NCBI RefSeq assembly: GCF_020524625.1
Contig: NZ_JAIVLL010000001.1
Coordinates: 310,001-374,000 of the forward strand
Source of the DNA: Brevundimonas poindexterae
GTDB taxonomy: Bacteria > Pseudomonadota > Alphaproteobacteria > Caulobacterales > Caulobacteraceae
Direction: 5' to 3'
Length of the DNA stretch: 64,000 nt
Shown: in pieces, positions 38,117 to 46,581 of the stretch
How positions within the stretch are numbered: the first letter of the stretch is position 1
Layout of the letters: each line of letters starts with the position of its first letter
Notes under the pieces: generated by a model
The model's input: the letters and a program-made list of their open reading frames with translations, nothing else
Told to the model about the DNA's origin: nothing
Databases searched by the model: none
Position numbers and translations under genes: made by a program

Positions 38117-38790
38117 CGTGGAGAGCCTTTGTGGAGCAGATCTCTTATCCGCGACGCCCGACCGAAGCCCCAATAGTGCCTCTCGACCCGCAGAGTCGGC
38201 TGTCGGCCCGTGGTTTCCAGCGTCCAGACGTACGTAAGATCCAAACTGAACTCCGCATGGGTGCTACGCAACGGCTCGGCGTCGACACAGGGATCCGCCA
38301 ACTCGTCATCCAAAGCGAACCCATCAGACCACGGCAAGGTCCAAGTGCGATGACGGATCGCGGCGTCGTTCCCGCCCACTCCGAATTCAGCCAGTTCGTC
38401 GACGGACCAGTGCCCCTCATTGTTGCGGCTCGCCACCAGACTGATCTCGCCGAGCGAGGAGTGGGCGATCACCTCGAAAACCAGAACCTGTTGCTCGCCC
38501 GAGGGCATGCTCACCCCGGCGCGGGCTCGGAGCGCCTTGTGGCGATCGATCGCACTCTCTGGCGCGACCCAGCTCGACGGATCGCGAAGCTCGGATTGAG
38601 GGGGAATGGGATTGGGAGGTGCCCAGAGCATCTCAGGAACCAGGCGCACGTCGTCGCCCTCCGGCGGCGGGAAATTGAGTGCAGGACAACGGGCAAACGC
38701 TGCGATCCGGGCCTCGAGTGACCTGTCCTGGCCTTGGGCAGGTACGGCAAGGAGCATCAGGACACCCCAAGCCAGCCCGAGTCGGCGCAC
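38113..38790 (-). CDS. Secreted hypothetical protein inserted upstream of ilvC
   Basis: This 225-residue protein matches no known family. From the GTG at 38790 it has a good signal peptide (RRLGLAWGVLMLLAVPAQGQ). The mature part is polar, with one Cys pair region (FARCPALNFPPPEGDD) and a Trp-rich middle (TWTLPWSDGFALDDE). A start at ATG 38850 would add LPVFHDRDC, a copy of the ilvC N-terminus, and would spoil the signal peptide. Codon use looks less GC-rich than ilvC. Its stop overlaps the ilvC start, so it now lies in the ilvC transcript. Confidence 0.6.
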   Translation of the reverse strand: MRRLGLAWGVLMLLAVPAQGQDRSLEARIAAFARCPALNFPPPEGDDVRLVPEMLWAPPNPIPPQSELRDPSSWVAPESAIDRHKALRARAGVSMPSGEQQVLVFEVIAHSSLGEISLVASRNNEGHWSVDELAEFGVGGNDAAIRHRTWTLPWSDGFALDDELADPCVDAEPLRSTHAEFSLDLTYVWTLETTGRQPTLRVERHYWGFGRASRIRDLLHKGSPR

Positions 38791-38799
38791 GAGCTGAGC

Positions 38800-38823
38800 G
38801 CAGTCGCGGTCGTGGAAAACGGG
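38800..38823. repeat. 24-bp direct repeat, copy upstream of the inserted gene
   Basis: The second copy of the ilvC 5' segment. On the minus strand it reads in frame as part of MTQTLAVLLPVFHDRDC from the ATG at 38850, resembling an ilvC start followed by unrelated sequence. Confidence 0.9.
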
Positions 38824-38848
38824 CAGCAGGACGGCTAGGGTCTGGGTC

Positions 38849-39391
38849 ATGACCCAAGACATAACCCCTTCTGATGTGATCGCCTTCTGGAAAGCCGCCG
38901 GACCCGAGAAATGGTTCGCCAAGGACGCGGCCTTCGATGCGGCGTTCAAGGACCGGTTCCTGAAGGCGCACATGGCCGGGGCGCGGCGCGAGCTGGACGG
39001 GTGGATGGAGACGGCAGAGGGGGCGCTGGCGCTGATCATCCTGCTGGACCAGCTGCCCCGGAACGCGTTTCGCGACACGGCGCACCAGTTCGCCACCGAC
39101 CCGCTGGCGCTCAGCCTGGCGCGGGATGCCGTGGCCCGCGGCCATCTGGAGCGGACCGAGCCGGACCTGCGGAAATTCCTGCTCCTGCCGTTCGAGCATT
39201 CGGAGCGGCTGGAAGACCAAGACCGGTTCATGGACCTGATCGGGGACGATCCCGAGGATCTCAAATGGGCCAGGATCCATCGCGACATCATCGCCCGTTT
39301 CGGCCGCTTTCCGCACCGCAACCCGTCGCTGGGGCGCGAGACCACGCCCGAGGAGCAGGCCTTTCTGGATGAAGGCGGGTTCGACGGGTGA
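38849..39391 (+). CDS. DUF924-family protein
   Basis: This 180-residue protein is a full-length DUF924 member: VIAFWKAAGPEKWFAKDAAF, then GALALIILLDQLPRNAFRDT, LLLPFEHSERLEDQDR, RHRDIIARFGRFPHRN-like IHRDIIARFGRFPHRNPSLG, and EEQAFLDEGGF. The family is all-helical and TPR-like; its function is unknown. The ATG at 38849 abuts an ATG on the opposite strand (CATG), which probably belonged to the original ilvC leader. It is followed by the repeat region. Confidence 0.88.
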   Translation: MTQDITPSDVIAFWKAAGPEKWFAKDAAFDAAFKDRFLKAHMAGARRELDGWMETAEGALALIILLDQLPRNAFRDTAHQFATDPLALSLARDAVARGHLERTEPDLRKFLLLPFEHSERLEDQDRFMDLIGDDPEDLKWARIHRDIIARFGRFPHRNPSLGRETTPEEQAFLDEGGFDG

Positions 39392-39396
39392 AAAAT

Positions 39397-39425
39397 ACCG
39401 TCTGAATGGTCTGAATAGTCTGAAA
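39397..39425. repeat. 9-bp tandem repeat array, left copy
   Basis: Three near-copies of GTCTGAATN occur in a row. The 29-base block recurs at 39617-39645 with one mismatch and flanks the palindromic element. Confidence 0.85.
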
Positions 39426-39434
39426 CGGCATTGC

Positions 39435-39609
39435 TCATCTCCTCCTCGCCTGCGGGGAGGTGGCGCGGCGGCGTAGCCGACGTGACGGAGGGGGCGGCGG
39501 GACGGCTTGCCATGTTGGGGGATGAGGCCAACGACATATTCGGAGGGGGCACCGCCGCCCCCTCCACCATCTTCGATGGTCCCCCTCCCCGCGAGCGGGG
39601 AGGAGATGA
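39435..39609. mobile_element. Palindromic, MITE/REP-like intergenic element with 29-bp terminal inverted repeats
   Basis: The ends at 39435-39463 and 39581-39609 are inverted repeats identical at 25 of 29 positions, each with its own small hairpin (CCCCGC..GCGGGG). An inner pair, GGAGGGGGCGGCGG and its complement, adds to the symmetry. It encodes no protein. Elements of this base pattern are, from memory, common between genes in Caulobacterales and related groups. With its flanks it explains nearly all of the gap 39392-39796; the part after 39646 shows nothing. Confidence 0.7.
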
Positions 39610-39616
39610 AGTTGTC

Positions 39617-39645
39617 ACCGTCTGAATGGTCTGAATCGTCTGAAA
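39617..39645. repeat. 9-bp tandem repeat array, right copy
   Basis: The same three-unit GTCTGAATN block as at 39397-39425, in the same orientation, with one base difference. Confidence 0.85.
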
Positions 39646-39796
39646 TGAACGCTCCCCCTCCCGCCACTCCTCTGCCAACCGGACAGTATGGGCGCGGCGC
39701 GGACCAGGGCGGGAAGAACGGGTCAGCGTTCGAGGACGGCTCTGAAACCATTGCCGAAACGCACGCCAACCCGGATGGATGGCGCGCCTGGCCCCC

Positions 39797-40816
39797 TCAG
39801 TGGTCGACGCCAGCGTCGCGATCCAGCCGCCCCAGCCCTTGCCCGGCCAGCCACGCGTCCTGCAGGCCGTTAAGCTCATCGCGGCTGGAAGCGGTCATGG
39901 CGGCGAAACCGTGCCCCGTTTCCGGGTCATAGATCGCACTGGCGTACCAGGGGCCGTTGCTGCCGGTTTGCCAGCTGATGCGACGGACGGCGCCGTCGCG
40001 GTCGCGGACCCATTCGAACCGTCCGCCCAGGGTGTAGGCCTCATCCGGCGTGGAGACGCGCATCAGGTCCGCCCGATCGGCATCGTCGAACAGGGACGAG
40101 GTGAAGGGGAAGGCGCTGATGGCCAGCAGGTCGGCGGGGCGGGCCGCCAGCCCGCCGGCACAGGAGACAAAGTCGGGAACCGGCGTCGGACTGCCCTCGG
40201 CCCGGGCGGTGCCGGGGCCGTCCAGCTGGCCCGTGAAGATATAGGCCCCGTCGGCCCCGGCGGGGGTCAGCACCCACTCGTCGATCACGACGGCGAGGTT
40301 CTGTCCGGTGGCCTGCTCAAGGATGGCCTGCACGAGGACCCAGTTGGAATTCACATAGCTGAAGGCCTGTCCGGGTGGCACCGGCGAGCGGGCCACCGAG
40401 AACCGGTTGGCGGCCTCGGCCGAGGGAATGGCGGCGGTCAGAAGCCCCCGGTCCTGCGAGAGCGCGGGCGACAGGCCGTCTTCCAGCCCCGACCGGTTCT
40501 CGAGCAGGCGACGGAGGGTGAGGTCCGGATCGGACGCGCCCCTATACGACGGGAGCAACTCACTGACCGGCGAATCCAGCGACAGCAGCCCTGCATTCTC
40601 GAGCCGCACGGCGGCGAGGGTGCAGACATATTTGGCGATCGACCCCGATTGCCGAAGCAGCGCCGTATCCTCCCCCTCCGCGCCGCGCGGGAGAGTGGCA
40701 ACCTCGACGGCCGGGTCGCCCCGCGCAACCTCAGCGCCCTGCGCCCGCGGCGTCGCAACCAGCAGGGCTGTGGCAAGGAGCAGAGCTGTGGCGAGGCTCA
40801 GGTTGAGGTGTCTCAT
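39797..40816 (-). CDS. Serine hydrolase, beta-lactamase/class C-like family
   Basis: This 339-residue protein has a signal peptide (LATALLLATALLVATPRAQG) and the class C motifs SxxK at Ser59-Lys62 (SGSIAKYV) and YxN at Tyr154-Asn156 (AFSYVNSNWVLVQAI). The third motif, usually KTG or HxG, appears as WQTGSNG. Members include esterases and D-aminopeptidases as well as beta-lactamases, so antibiotic hydrolysis should not be assumed. A periplasmic site is likely. It is monocistronic and divergent from thyA. Confidence 0.85.
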   Translation of the reverse strand: MRHLNLSLATALLLATALLVATPRAQGAEVARGDPAVEVATLPRGAEGEDTALLRQSGSIAKYVCTLAAVRLENAGLLSLDSPVSELLPSYRGASDPDLTLRRLLENRSGLEDGLSPALSQDRGLLTAAIPSAEAANRFSVARSPVPPGQAFSYVNSNWVLVQAILEQATGQNLAVVIDEWVLTPAGADGAYIFTGQLDGPGTARAEGSPTPVPDFVSCAGGLAARPADLLAISAFPFTSSLFDDADRADLMRVSTPDEAYTLGGRFEWVRDRDGAVRRISWQTGSNGPWYASAIYDPETGHGFAAMTASSRDELNGLQDAWLAGQGLGRLDRDAGVDH

Positions 40817-40961
40817 GGTCGATCCTCCCGTCCTGCCCGCATGGGGCCGTTAACCGAGAGAGGCATTCGGAGACGCGGCTGGATGCAGTCGGTCGCCAGT
40901 TTTCTGTGGATGCTGATTCGGCAAGCCTGCCGCCGCCCCGCGAATCGGGCAGAGTGATCGC

Positions 40962-41816
40962 ATGAACGCGCTCGCTCCGATCCTGACCGCTGATGCCGGG
41001 CCGGCGGCCGATCCGGCCCATCCCGAGTATCAGTATCTGAACCTGCTCCGGGACATCCTGGACAATGGCGCGCGGCGCGGGGACCGGACGGGCACGGGGA
41101 CGCTCGGCGTATTCGGCCGGCAGATCCGGTTCGACCTGTCGAAGGGGTTTCCGCTTCTGACGACCAAGAAGCTGCACACCCGCTCGATCATCGTCGAGCT
41201 GCTGTGGTTCCTGCGCGGCGAGACCAATATCCGCTGGCTGAAGGACAATGGCGTTCGCATCTGGGATGAATGGGCCGATGCCGAAGGCGAACTGGGCCCG
41301 GTCTATGGCAAGCAATGGCGCAGCTGGACCGCGCCGGACGGCCGGGTGATCGACCAGATCGAAAAGGTGGTCGAGAGCATCCGCACCAATCCGAACAGCC
41401 GCCGGCACATCGTCACGGCCTGGAACCCGGCCGATGTCGACGACATGGCCCTGCCGCCCTGTCACTGCCTGTTCCAGTTCTTTGTGGCGGACGGCAAGCT
41501 GAGCTGCCAGCTGTACCAGCGCTCGGCCGACATCTTCCTCGGCGTGCCGTTCAACATCGCCAGCTATGCGCTGCTGACCCTGATGATCGCCCAGGCGACG
41601 GGGCTGGAGCCGGGGGAATTCGTCCATAGTTTCGGGGACGTGCACCTGTATCTGAACCATCTGGATCAGGCGGAGGAGCAACTGTCGCGGGTGCCGCGCC
41701 CCTTCCCCACCCTGACCCTGGCTCCGCGCGACGACCTGTTCGCCTATGAGCTGTCGGACGTCACGCTGGAGGGCTATGACCCCTGGCCCCACATCAAGGC
41801 CGTGGTCGCGGTGTGA
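40962..41816 (+). CDS. thyA: Thymidylate synthase
   Basis: This 284-residue ThyA has catalytic Cys167 in [12 protein letters not shown], the dUMP-binding arginines in [12 protein letters not shown], and [20 protein letters not shown] near the start. An N-terminal extension of about 15 residues ([13 protein letters not shown]) precedes the usual beginning. It makes dTMP using methylene-tetrahydrofolate and yields dihydrofolate, which the folA product two genes on recycles. The next gene's ATG overlaps its stop. Confidence 0.97.
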   Translation: MNALAPILTADAGPAADPAHPEYQYLNLLRDILDNGARRGDRTGTGTLGVFGRQIRFDLSKGFPLLTTKKLHTRSIIVELLWFLRGETNIRWLKDNGVRIWDEWADAEGELGPVYGKQWRSWTAPDGRVIDQIEKVVESIRTNPNSRRHIVTAWNPADVDDMALPPCHCLFQFFVADGKLSCQLYQRSADIFLGVPFNIASYALLTLMIAQATGLEPGEFVHSFGDVHLYLNHLDQAEEQLSRVPRPFPTLTLAPRDDLFAYELSDVTLEGYDPWPHIKAVVAV

Positions 41817-42118
41817 TGGACCTCAAGGCCCTGCAGGCCGACGTCCTGCGCATCTCCGACATCTATGCCGCCGAGCACGGGATCGACCGGTCTGGTGACT
41901 GGGCGCTGCTGAAGCTGCAGGAGGAGCTGGGCGAGCTGACGGCCGAGCATCTGCGCATGAGCGGACGGGCGCGGGGGGAGGCGGATGCGGGAAAGCTGGG
42001 CGATGAGGCCGCTGATGTGCTGGGCATGCTGCTGATCTATTGCGACAGCGCCGGCATCGATCTGGAAGCCGCCATGCAGCGCAAGTGGCTGCACTGGCTG
42101 GAGAAGGCGCCCGCATGA
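41816..42118 (+). CDS. MazG-like nucleotide pyrophosphohydrolase
   Basis: This 100-residue all-alpha protein has the MazG-type metal motif ELGELTAEHL (ExxE) and the downstream GKLGDEAADVLGMLLIYC (ExxxD). These bind magnesium in all-alpha NTP pyrophosphohydrolases. Its place between thyA and folA, overlapping both (TGATG and ATGA), suggests removal of dUTP or noncanonical dNTPs in the thymidylate pathway; the substrate is inference. The start is ATG 41816; a GTG one codon earlier is also possible. Confidence 0.82.
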   Translation: MDLKALQADVLRISDIYAAEHGIDRSGDWALLKLQEELGELTAEHLRMSGRARGEADAGKLGDEAADVLGMLLIYCDSAGIDLEAAMQRKWLHWLEKAPA

Positions 42119-42636
42119 TCCGCCCTCGCCTGTCCCTTGTGGCGGCCCGGGCGCAGAATGGCGTAATCGGGCTCGACGGTGACCTGCCCTGGCGGCTGCG
42201 GGGCGACCTGCAGCGGTTCAAGGCCATCACCATCGGCAAGCCGTGCCTGATGGGGCGGACGACCTGGGAGAGCCTGCCGCTGCGCCCCCTGCCCGGCCGG
42301 CTGAACATCGTGCTGACCCGCGACGAGAGCTTCGAGGCGAAGGGGGCGGTGGTCTGTACCAGCCTGTCGGAAGCGCTGGAGATGGCGCGCGAGCAGGCGC
42401 GCGAGGACGGGGTCGACGAGATCTGCGTGATCGGCGGGGCGCAGCTGTATGAGGCGGTGCTGGACCGGGCGGACCGGCTGTACATCACCGAGGTCGAGGC
42501 CGAACTGGAAGGCGACACCCGGTTTCCGGCCTTTGACGAGGGGGCTTTTGTCGAGATGGCGTCCGAGGCGCATGATGCGGGCGAGAAGGACGACCACGCC
42601 TATGTGTTTCGCACCTTGGACCGGAGAGCCAAATGA
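42115..42636 (+). CDS. folA: Dihydrofolate reductase
   Basis: This 173-residue DHFR starts RPRLSLVAARAQNGVIGLDG and has the catalytic acid Asp31 in LPWRLRGDLQRFKAIT. The NADPH-binding MGRTTWESLP and VIGGAQLYEAVL follow. It regenerates tetrahydrofolate after ThyA. The start overlaps the stop of the MazG-like gene (ATGA), and its own stop overlaps the YbjQ-like start, so four genes form one unit. Confidence 0.96.
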   Translation: MIRPRLSLVAARAQNGVIGLDGDLPWRLRGDLQRFKAITIGKPCLMGRTTWESLPLRPLPGRLNIVLTRDESFEAKGAVVCTSLSEALEMAREQAREDGVDEICVIGGAQLYEAVLDRADRLYITEVEAELEGDTRFPAFDEGAFVEMASEAHDAGEKDDHAYVFRTLDRRAK

Positions 42637-42953
42637 TCGTCGCCACCACCAATGACCTGCCCGGACACCGCGTCGTGCGCGTGATCGGTATGGGGCGCGG
42701 GATCACCGTACGCTCGCGCAACATCGTGTCGGACGCCCTCGGCGGGCTGCAGTCGATCGTGGGCGGGCGCGTCGGCGCCTATGTCAAACTGGCCGAGAGC
42801 GCCCGCAAGGAAGCCTATGAGGCCCTGATCGAGGAGGCGCGCGCCATGGGCGGCAACGCCATCCTCGCCATGCGCTATGACGCCAATGAGATCATGCCGG
42901 GCATCACCGAGGTGCTGGCCTATGGCACGGTCGTGGTGGTGGAAGCCGAGTGA
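42633..42953 (+). CDS. YbjQ/UPF0145 family protein
   Basis: This 106-residue protein is a full-length YbjQ member: VATTNDLPGHRVVRVIGMGR, then GITVRSRNIVSDALGGLQSIVGG, AYVKLAESARKEAYEALIEEA, and GNAILAMRYDAN with the terminal VVVVEAE. The family forms homo-oligomers; its function is unknown. It is the last gene of the thyA cluster and its start overlaps folA by four bases. Confidence 0.92.
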   Translation: MIVATTNDLPGHRVVRVIGMGRGITVRSRNIVSDALGGLQSIVGGRVGAYVKLAESARKEAYEALIEEARAMGGNAILAMRYDANEIMPGITEVLAYGTVVVVEAE

Positions 42954-42957
42954 GTGA

Positions 42958-44055
42958 CTAGCTGAGCGTCGCCATCGCGCTGCGCTCGAAGTCCTTGAGC
43001 TCGTCGTGGCGACCGTCGCGGATCTTCTGCATCCAGTACGGATCGGCCAACAGGGCGCGGCCGACGGCGACCAGATCGAACTCCTCGCGCTCCAGCCGGG
43101 CGATCAGGCCGTCCAGCGAGGCGGGTTTTGAACCCGCGCCGCCGAAGGCCGCGATGAACTCGCCGTCCAGGCCGACGGAGCCGACGGTGATGGTCGGCTT
43201 GGCCGTCAGCTTCTTGATCCAGCCGGCGAAATTGAGGTCCGAGCCCTCGAACTCCGGCTCCCAGAAGCGGCGCTGCGAGCCGTGGAAGACGTCGACGCCC
43301 GCGTCCGACAACGGGGTCAGCCACTGGGTCAGTTCGTCGGGCGTGTGGGCATTCTTCGCGGTGAAGTCGTGCGACTTCCATTGGGACAGGCGCAGGATCA
43401 GGGGCATGTCGGGGCCGATGCCTTCGCGCACCGCCTTGACCACCTCGGCGCCGAAGCGGGCGCGGTCGGCGATGGTCGGGCCGCCCCAGCGGTCGGTGCG
43501 GTCGTTGAGGCCGCTCCAGAAGAACTGATCGATCAGATAGCCGTGGGCGCCATGGATCTCGACGGCGTCAAAGCCCAGCTCGCGGGCGGCGCGGGCCGAC
43601 CGGCCGAAGGCGGCGATGGTGTCGGCGATGTCCTCCTCGGTCATCGGCTCCAGCTTGCGCTTGCCGGGGGTGGTCATGCCGGACGGGCTGTCGACCTTGC
43701 CGAGGGGCTGCCAGTCCTCGCCCTGCCCGCGGGCCGAGCCGACGTGCCAGATTTGCGGCGCGATCAGGCCGCCGGCGGCGTGGACCTCGTCCACCACCTT
43801 CTTCCACTCGGGCAGGGCCTCACCGTGGAAGACGGGGACCTTGGCGTCATTGCGCGCGGCGGGGCGCTCGACCACCGTGCCCTCGGTGATGATCAGACCG
43901 ACATCGCCCTCGGCCCGGCGGCGATAGTAGCCAGCGACTTCCTCGGTCGGGATGCCACCCGGCGAGAAGGAGCGGGTCATGGGCGCCATGACAATGCGGT
44001 TGGGCAGTTTCAGCGACTTGATCTGAAACGGCTGGAACAGGGCATCGACGGACAT
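42958..44055 (-). CDS. NADH:flavin oxidoreductase, Old Yellow Enzyme family
   Basis: This 365-residue TIM-barrel flavoprotein starts LFQPFQIKSLKLPNRIVMAP and contains RSARAARELGFDAVEIHGAHGYLIDQ-type sequence at about residue 170, with the FMN and substrate residues IHGAHGYLIDQFFW, then RFGAEVVKAV and the final FDLVAVGRALLADPYW. Old Yellow Enzymes reduce activated alkenes with NAD(P)H; the true substrate is usually unknown. It ends close to the convergent YbjQ-like gene. Confidence 0.93.
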   Translation of the reverse strand: MSVDALFQPFQIKSLKLPNRIVMAPMTRSFSPGGIPTEEVAGYYRRRAEGDVGLIITEGTVVERPAARNDAKVPVFHGEALPEWKKVVDEVHAAGGLIAPQIWHVGSARGQGEDWQPLGKVDSPSGMTTPGKRKLEPMTEEDIADTIAAFGRSARAARELGFDAVEIHGAHGYLIDQFFWSGLNDRTDRWGGPTIADRARFGAEVVKAVREGIGPDMPLILRLSQWKSHDFTAKNAHTPDELTQWLTPLSDAGVDVFHGSQRRFWEPEFEGSDLNFAGWIKKLTAKPTITVGSVGLDGEFIAAFGGAGSKPASLDGLIARLEREEFDLVAVGRALLADPYWMQKIRDGRHDELKDFERSAMATLS

Positions 44056-44145
44056 GAGGAACTCGCGGTTCAGTGATTGGAACCGCCGATGTGGCGATTA
44101 AGGTTGCGTTTGAAAACCCTGACGGCGGAAAAAACTGGCGGGGCA

Positions 44146-44493
44146 TCAGGATCGGAACGGCGCTCCACATCGGGTGCATTGGCGGGGAAGCGGCAGGCGC
44201 ACGCCCCCCGGATCCTTGCCCCACAGGCGGGTCCAGAAGCGTTGATCCTGTTTGAGCCGCTCCTCCGCAGCATGATCGGTGAAGGCCGGCCAGCCGCAGC
44301 GATAGCATTTGAGGGTGAACAGCCACACGCTCGGCAGGAAGGCGATGAGAGCCACCGCGGCCGGCCAGACATATCCCAGGGGCCACGCCACGAAGACTGC
44401 GATCAACGCCAGGGACGCCCGCGCCAGAGCGACCCACTGCCAGCGCCGGGCAATGGCGAAGCGCCGTGGAATCGAAGTCGGGGTCTCGCTCAA
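44146..44493 (-). CDS. Small membrane protein with two CxxC zinc-knuckle pairs
   Basis: This 115-residue protein has two adjacent hydrophobic helices (ALARASLALIAVFVAWPLGY and WPAAVALIAFLPSVWLF). A cytoplasmic C-terminal part carries two CxxC pairs (KCYRCGWP and QCTRCGAP) about 40 residues apart. Together these could bind one zinc ion as a split ribbon. No family is recognised. The start is a TTG at 44493 with GGGAG seven bases upstream. It appears to be a single-gene unit. Confidence 0.65.
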   Translation of the reverse strand: MSETPTSIPRRFAIARRWQWVALARASLALIAVFVAWPLGYVWPAAVALIAFLPSVWLFTLKCYRCGWPAFTDHAAEERLKQDQRFWTRLWGKDPGGVRLPLPRQCTRCGAPFRS

Positions 44494-44567
44494 TCCAGTC
44501 TCCCGGCAGGTCCGGGGAAGCCTACCGCCGGAGAACCCGTCCGCAAAGGTCTCAGCAGATCGCCGCG

Positions 44568-45635
44568 TCAGGGAAAGAGCACGGCCGCGACCTGCCCGGC
44601 CAGACGTCCGAACGCCTCTGCCGCATCAGGGGTGACCTCACCGATCAGGAACGGCGTGCCGGAATCCCCCGCCCGGCGGACGGCGGCGTCCAGCGGGATG
44701 TCGGCCAGCATCGGGATGCCCAGCCGCCCGGCTTCGGCAGGACCGCCGTCGGTGCCAAAGATGTCGCCGCTCATGGTCTGGACCAGGCCGAGCACCGGGG
44801 TGCCGACCTTGCCGAACAGGGCGCGGGCGCGGCGGGCGTCGGCGAGGGCGACCTCCTGAGGCGTGGTGACGATGATGGCGCCGTCCAGCGGAGTCTTCTG
44901 GATCAGGCTGAGGTGGACATCGCCGGTGCCGGGCGGCAGATCGACGACCAGCACATCCAGCGGCGCGGCCTCGGTGCCCCAACGGGTCTGGGTCAGCATC
45001 TGGGTCAGGGCCTGGGAGGCCATGGGCCCGCGCCAGACCATGGCGTCAGAGGCCTGGGTCAGGAGGCCGACCGACATGGCGGCGAGGCCGTGGGCGCGGT
45101 GTGGCTCCATCTTGCCGTCGACATAGTCGGGCTTGCCCGAGATGCCGAGCATGGTGGGCAGGGACGGGCCGTGGACATCGGCGTCGAGGATCCCGACGCG
45201 CAGGCCTTGCTGCGACAGGGCGACGGCCAGATTGACGGCGACGGTCGACTTGCCGACCCCGCCCTTGCCGCTGCCGACGGCAATCACCCGGCGCACATGG
45301 TCAGGACGGTCGGTCGGCACCGGTGCCTTCGGGCGGCCCTGATCCACCGCCTCTTTCGACAGGCCGGCCGTGCGGCGCGCGGGTGCGGGCGTCGTCTCGG
45401 CGGTCAGGATGACCGAGACACGGGCGATGCCCGGCAGGGCCTTGAGGGCGGCCTCGGCCTGATCACGGATGGGGGCGTACCGAGCGACCTCGGCCTGGTC
45501 GACCTCGAGCACAAAGCCCGCGCGATCCTCGGCCACGACCAGACCCTTGACCTTGCCGCCGTCCATCAGACCGCCGCCGGTGACCGGATCGGTCAGGCGG
45601 TTCAGCAGATCGATGACGGCCTGTCTGTCGGGCAC
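44568..45635 (-). CDS. Mrp/ApbC-family P-loop ATPase lacking cysteines
   Basis: This 355-residue protein has an N-terminal DUF59/MIP18-like domain (about residues 1-75), a linker, and a deviant Walker A at 121-131 ([11 protein letters not shown]). It also has [16 protein letters not shown] and [14 protein letters not shown], typical of Mrp/ApbC iron-sulfur carriers. The CPxCG motif that normally binds the cluster is missing: the loop reads [16 protein letters not shown] find no cysteine anywhere in the sequence, so it cannot hold a cluster in the known way. Confidence 0.9.
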   Translation of the reverse strand: MPDRQAVIDLLNRLTDPVTGGGLMDGGKVKGLVVAEDRAGFVLEVDQAEVARYAPIRDQAEAALKALPGIARVSVILTAETTPAPARRTAGLSKEAVDQGRPKAPVPTDRPDHVRRVIAVGSGKGGVGKSTVAVNLAVALSQQGLRVGILDADVHGPSLPTMLGISGKPDYVDGKMEPHRAHGLAAMSVGLLTQASDAMVWRGPMASQALTQMLTQTRWGTEAAPLDVLVVDLPPGTGDVHLSLIQKTPLDGAIIVTTPQEVALADARRARALFGKVGTPVLGLVQTMSGDIFGTDGGPAEAGRLGIPMLADIPLDAAVRRAGDSGTPFLIGEVTPDAAEAFGRLAGQVAAVLFP

Positions 45636-45708
45636 GGCTTGCTCCTTGGCGCGCGAGGGGGTTTACCGGGCCTTCTATCCCCCTGACCGCATCGGCGCGA
45701 GGTTCCAT

Positions 45709-46581
45709 TTGTCCCAGGGCGAGGCCGCCAGACTGACCCTGATCGGGGGGCCGACCGCGTCGGGCAAGTCGGCGCGGGCGCTTGAGCTGGCCGAACGGAC
45801 CGGGGCGGTGATCATCAATGCCGACAGCCAGCAGCTGTATGCCGAGCTCAGCGTGCTGAGCGCCCGGCCGGATGCCCACGAGGAGGCCCGGGCCGAGCAC
45901 CGGCTGTACGGCGTAGCGGCGGGCGACGATCCCTGGTCGGTCGGGCGCTGGGTGCGCGCGGTACAGGACCTTCTGGAAGAGCTCGACGGACGGCCCGCCG
46001 TGCTGGTGGGGGGCACCGGCCTGTACTTTACCGCCCTGACGAAGGGGCTGGCCGATATTCCGCCGGTGCCCGACGCGGTGCGCGAGGCCGTAGAGGCCGA
46101 CTATGACCGGATGGGCGAAGCGGCGTTCCGACAGCGGCTGGCTGAAGTGGACCCTGAGGCCGCCGCGCGGATTGAGGACAATGACCGGCAACGGTTGATC
46201 CGGGCCATGGCCGTGGCCCGGCATTCGGGACGGGCCCTGTCGGACTGGCAGGCGGACACTCGCCCGGTCCTGAGTCCCGGCAGCTGGACCGGACAGGTGC
46301 TGATGCCCGACCGGGAGGCTCTCTATGCCGCCTGCGACGCGCGCTGTGCCGTCATGCTGGAGCGGGGCGCGCTGGACGAGGTGCGGGGCCTGCTAACGCG
46401 GGACCTGTCCCCTGCCCTGCCGGTGATGAAGGCGGTCGGTGTGCGCGAACTGGCGGCCCACCTGCGGGGCGAAACCTCGCGGGAGGTGGGGCTGGACCGG
46501 ATGCGGCAAGCCACCCGCAACTATGCGAAGCGACAGGTGACCTGGTTCAGGAACCAGATGGCGGACTGGGAGCGCGTCTGA
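45709..46581 (+). CDS. miaA: tRNA dimethylallyltransferase
   Basis: This 290-residue protein begins with P-loop [19 protein letters not shown], then [55 protein letters not shown] and the C-terminal [13 protein letters not shown]. It adds dimethylallyl to A37 of tRNAs reading UNN codons. The start is a TTG at 45709 with GAGG six bases upstream; no ATG or GTG lies close by. It is divergent from the Mrp gene, and its 3' end overlaps the convergent membrane-protein gene by 35 bases. Confidence 0.95.
   Translation: MSQGEAARLTLIGGPTASGKSARALELAERTGAVIINADSQQLYAELSVLSARPDAHEEARAEHRLYGVAAGDDPWSVGRWVRAVQDLLEELDGRPAVLVGGTGLYFTALTKGLADIPPVPDAVREAVEADYDRMGEAAFRQRLAEVDPEAAARIEDNDRQRLIRAMAVARHSGRALSDWQADTRPVLSPGSWTGQVLMPDREALYAACDARCAVMLERGALDEVRGLLTRDLSPALPVMKAVGVRELAAHLRGETSREVGLDRMRQATRNYAKRQVTWFRNQMADWERV

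Noticed and set aside
38113..39879. A 588-codon minus-strand frame spanning the captured gene, the DUF924 gene and the repeat element
   Set aside because: Only the first 225 codons from the ilvC side encode a plausible protein; the rest is antisense to DUF924 and runs through the non-coding repeat.
39797..40816. Antibiotic-resistance beta-lactamase
   Set aside because: The family motifs are shared with esterases and peptidases and the third motif is atypical; resistance cannot be claimed.
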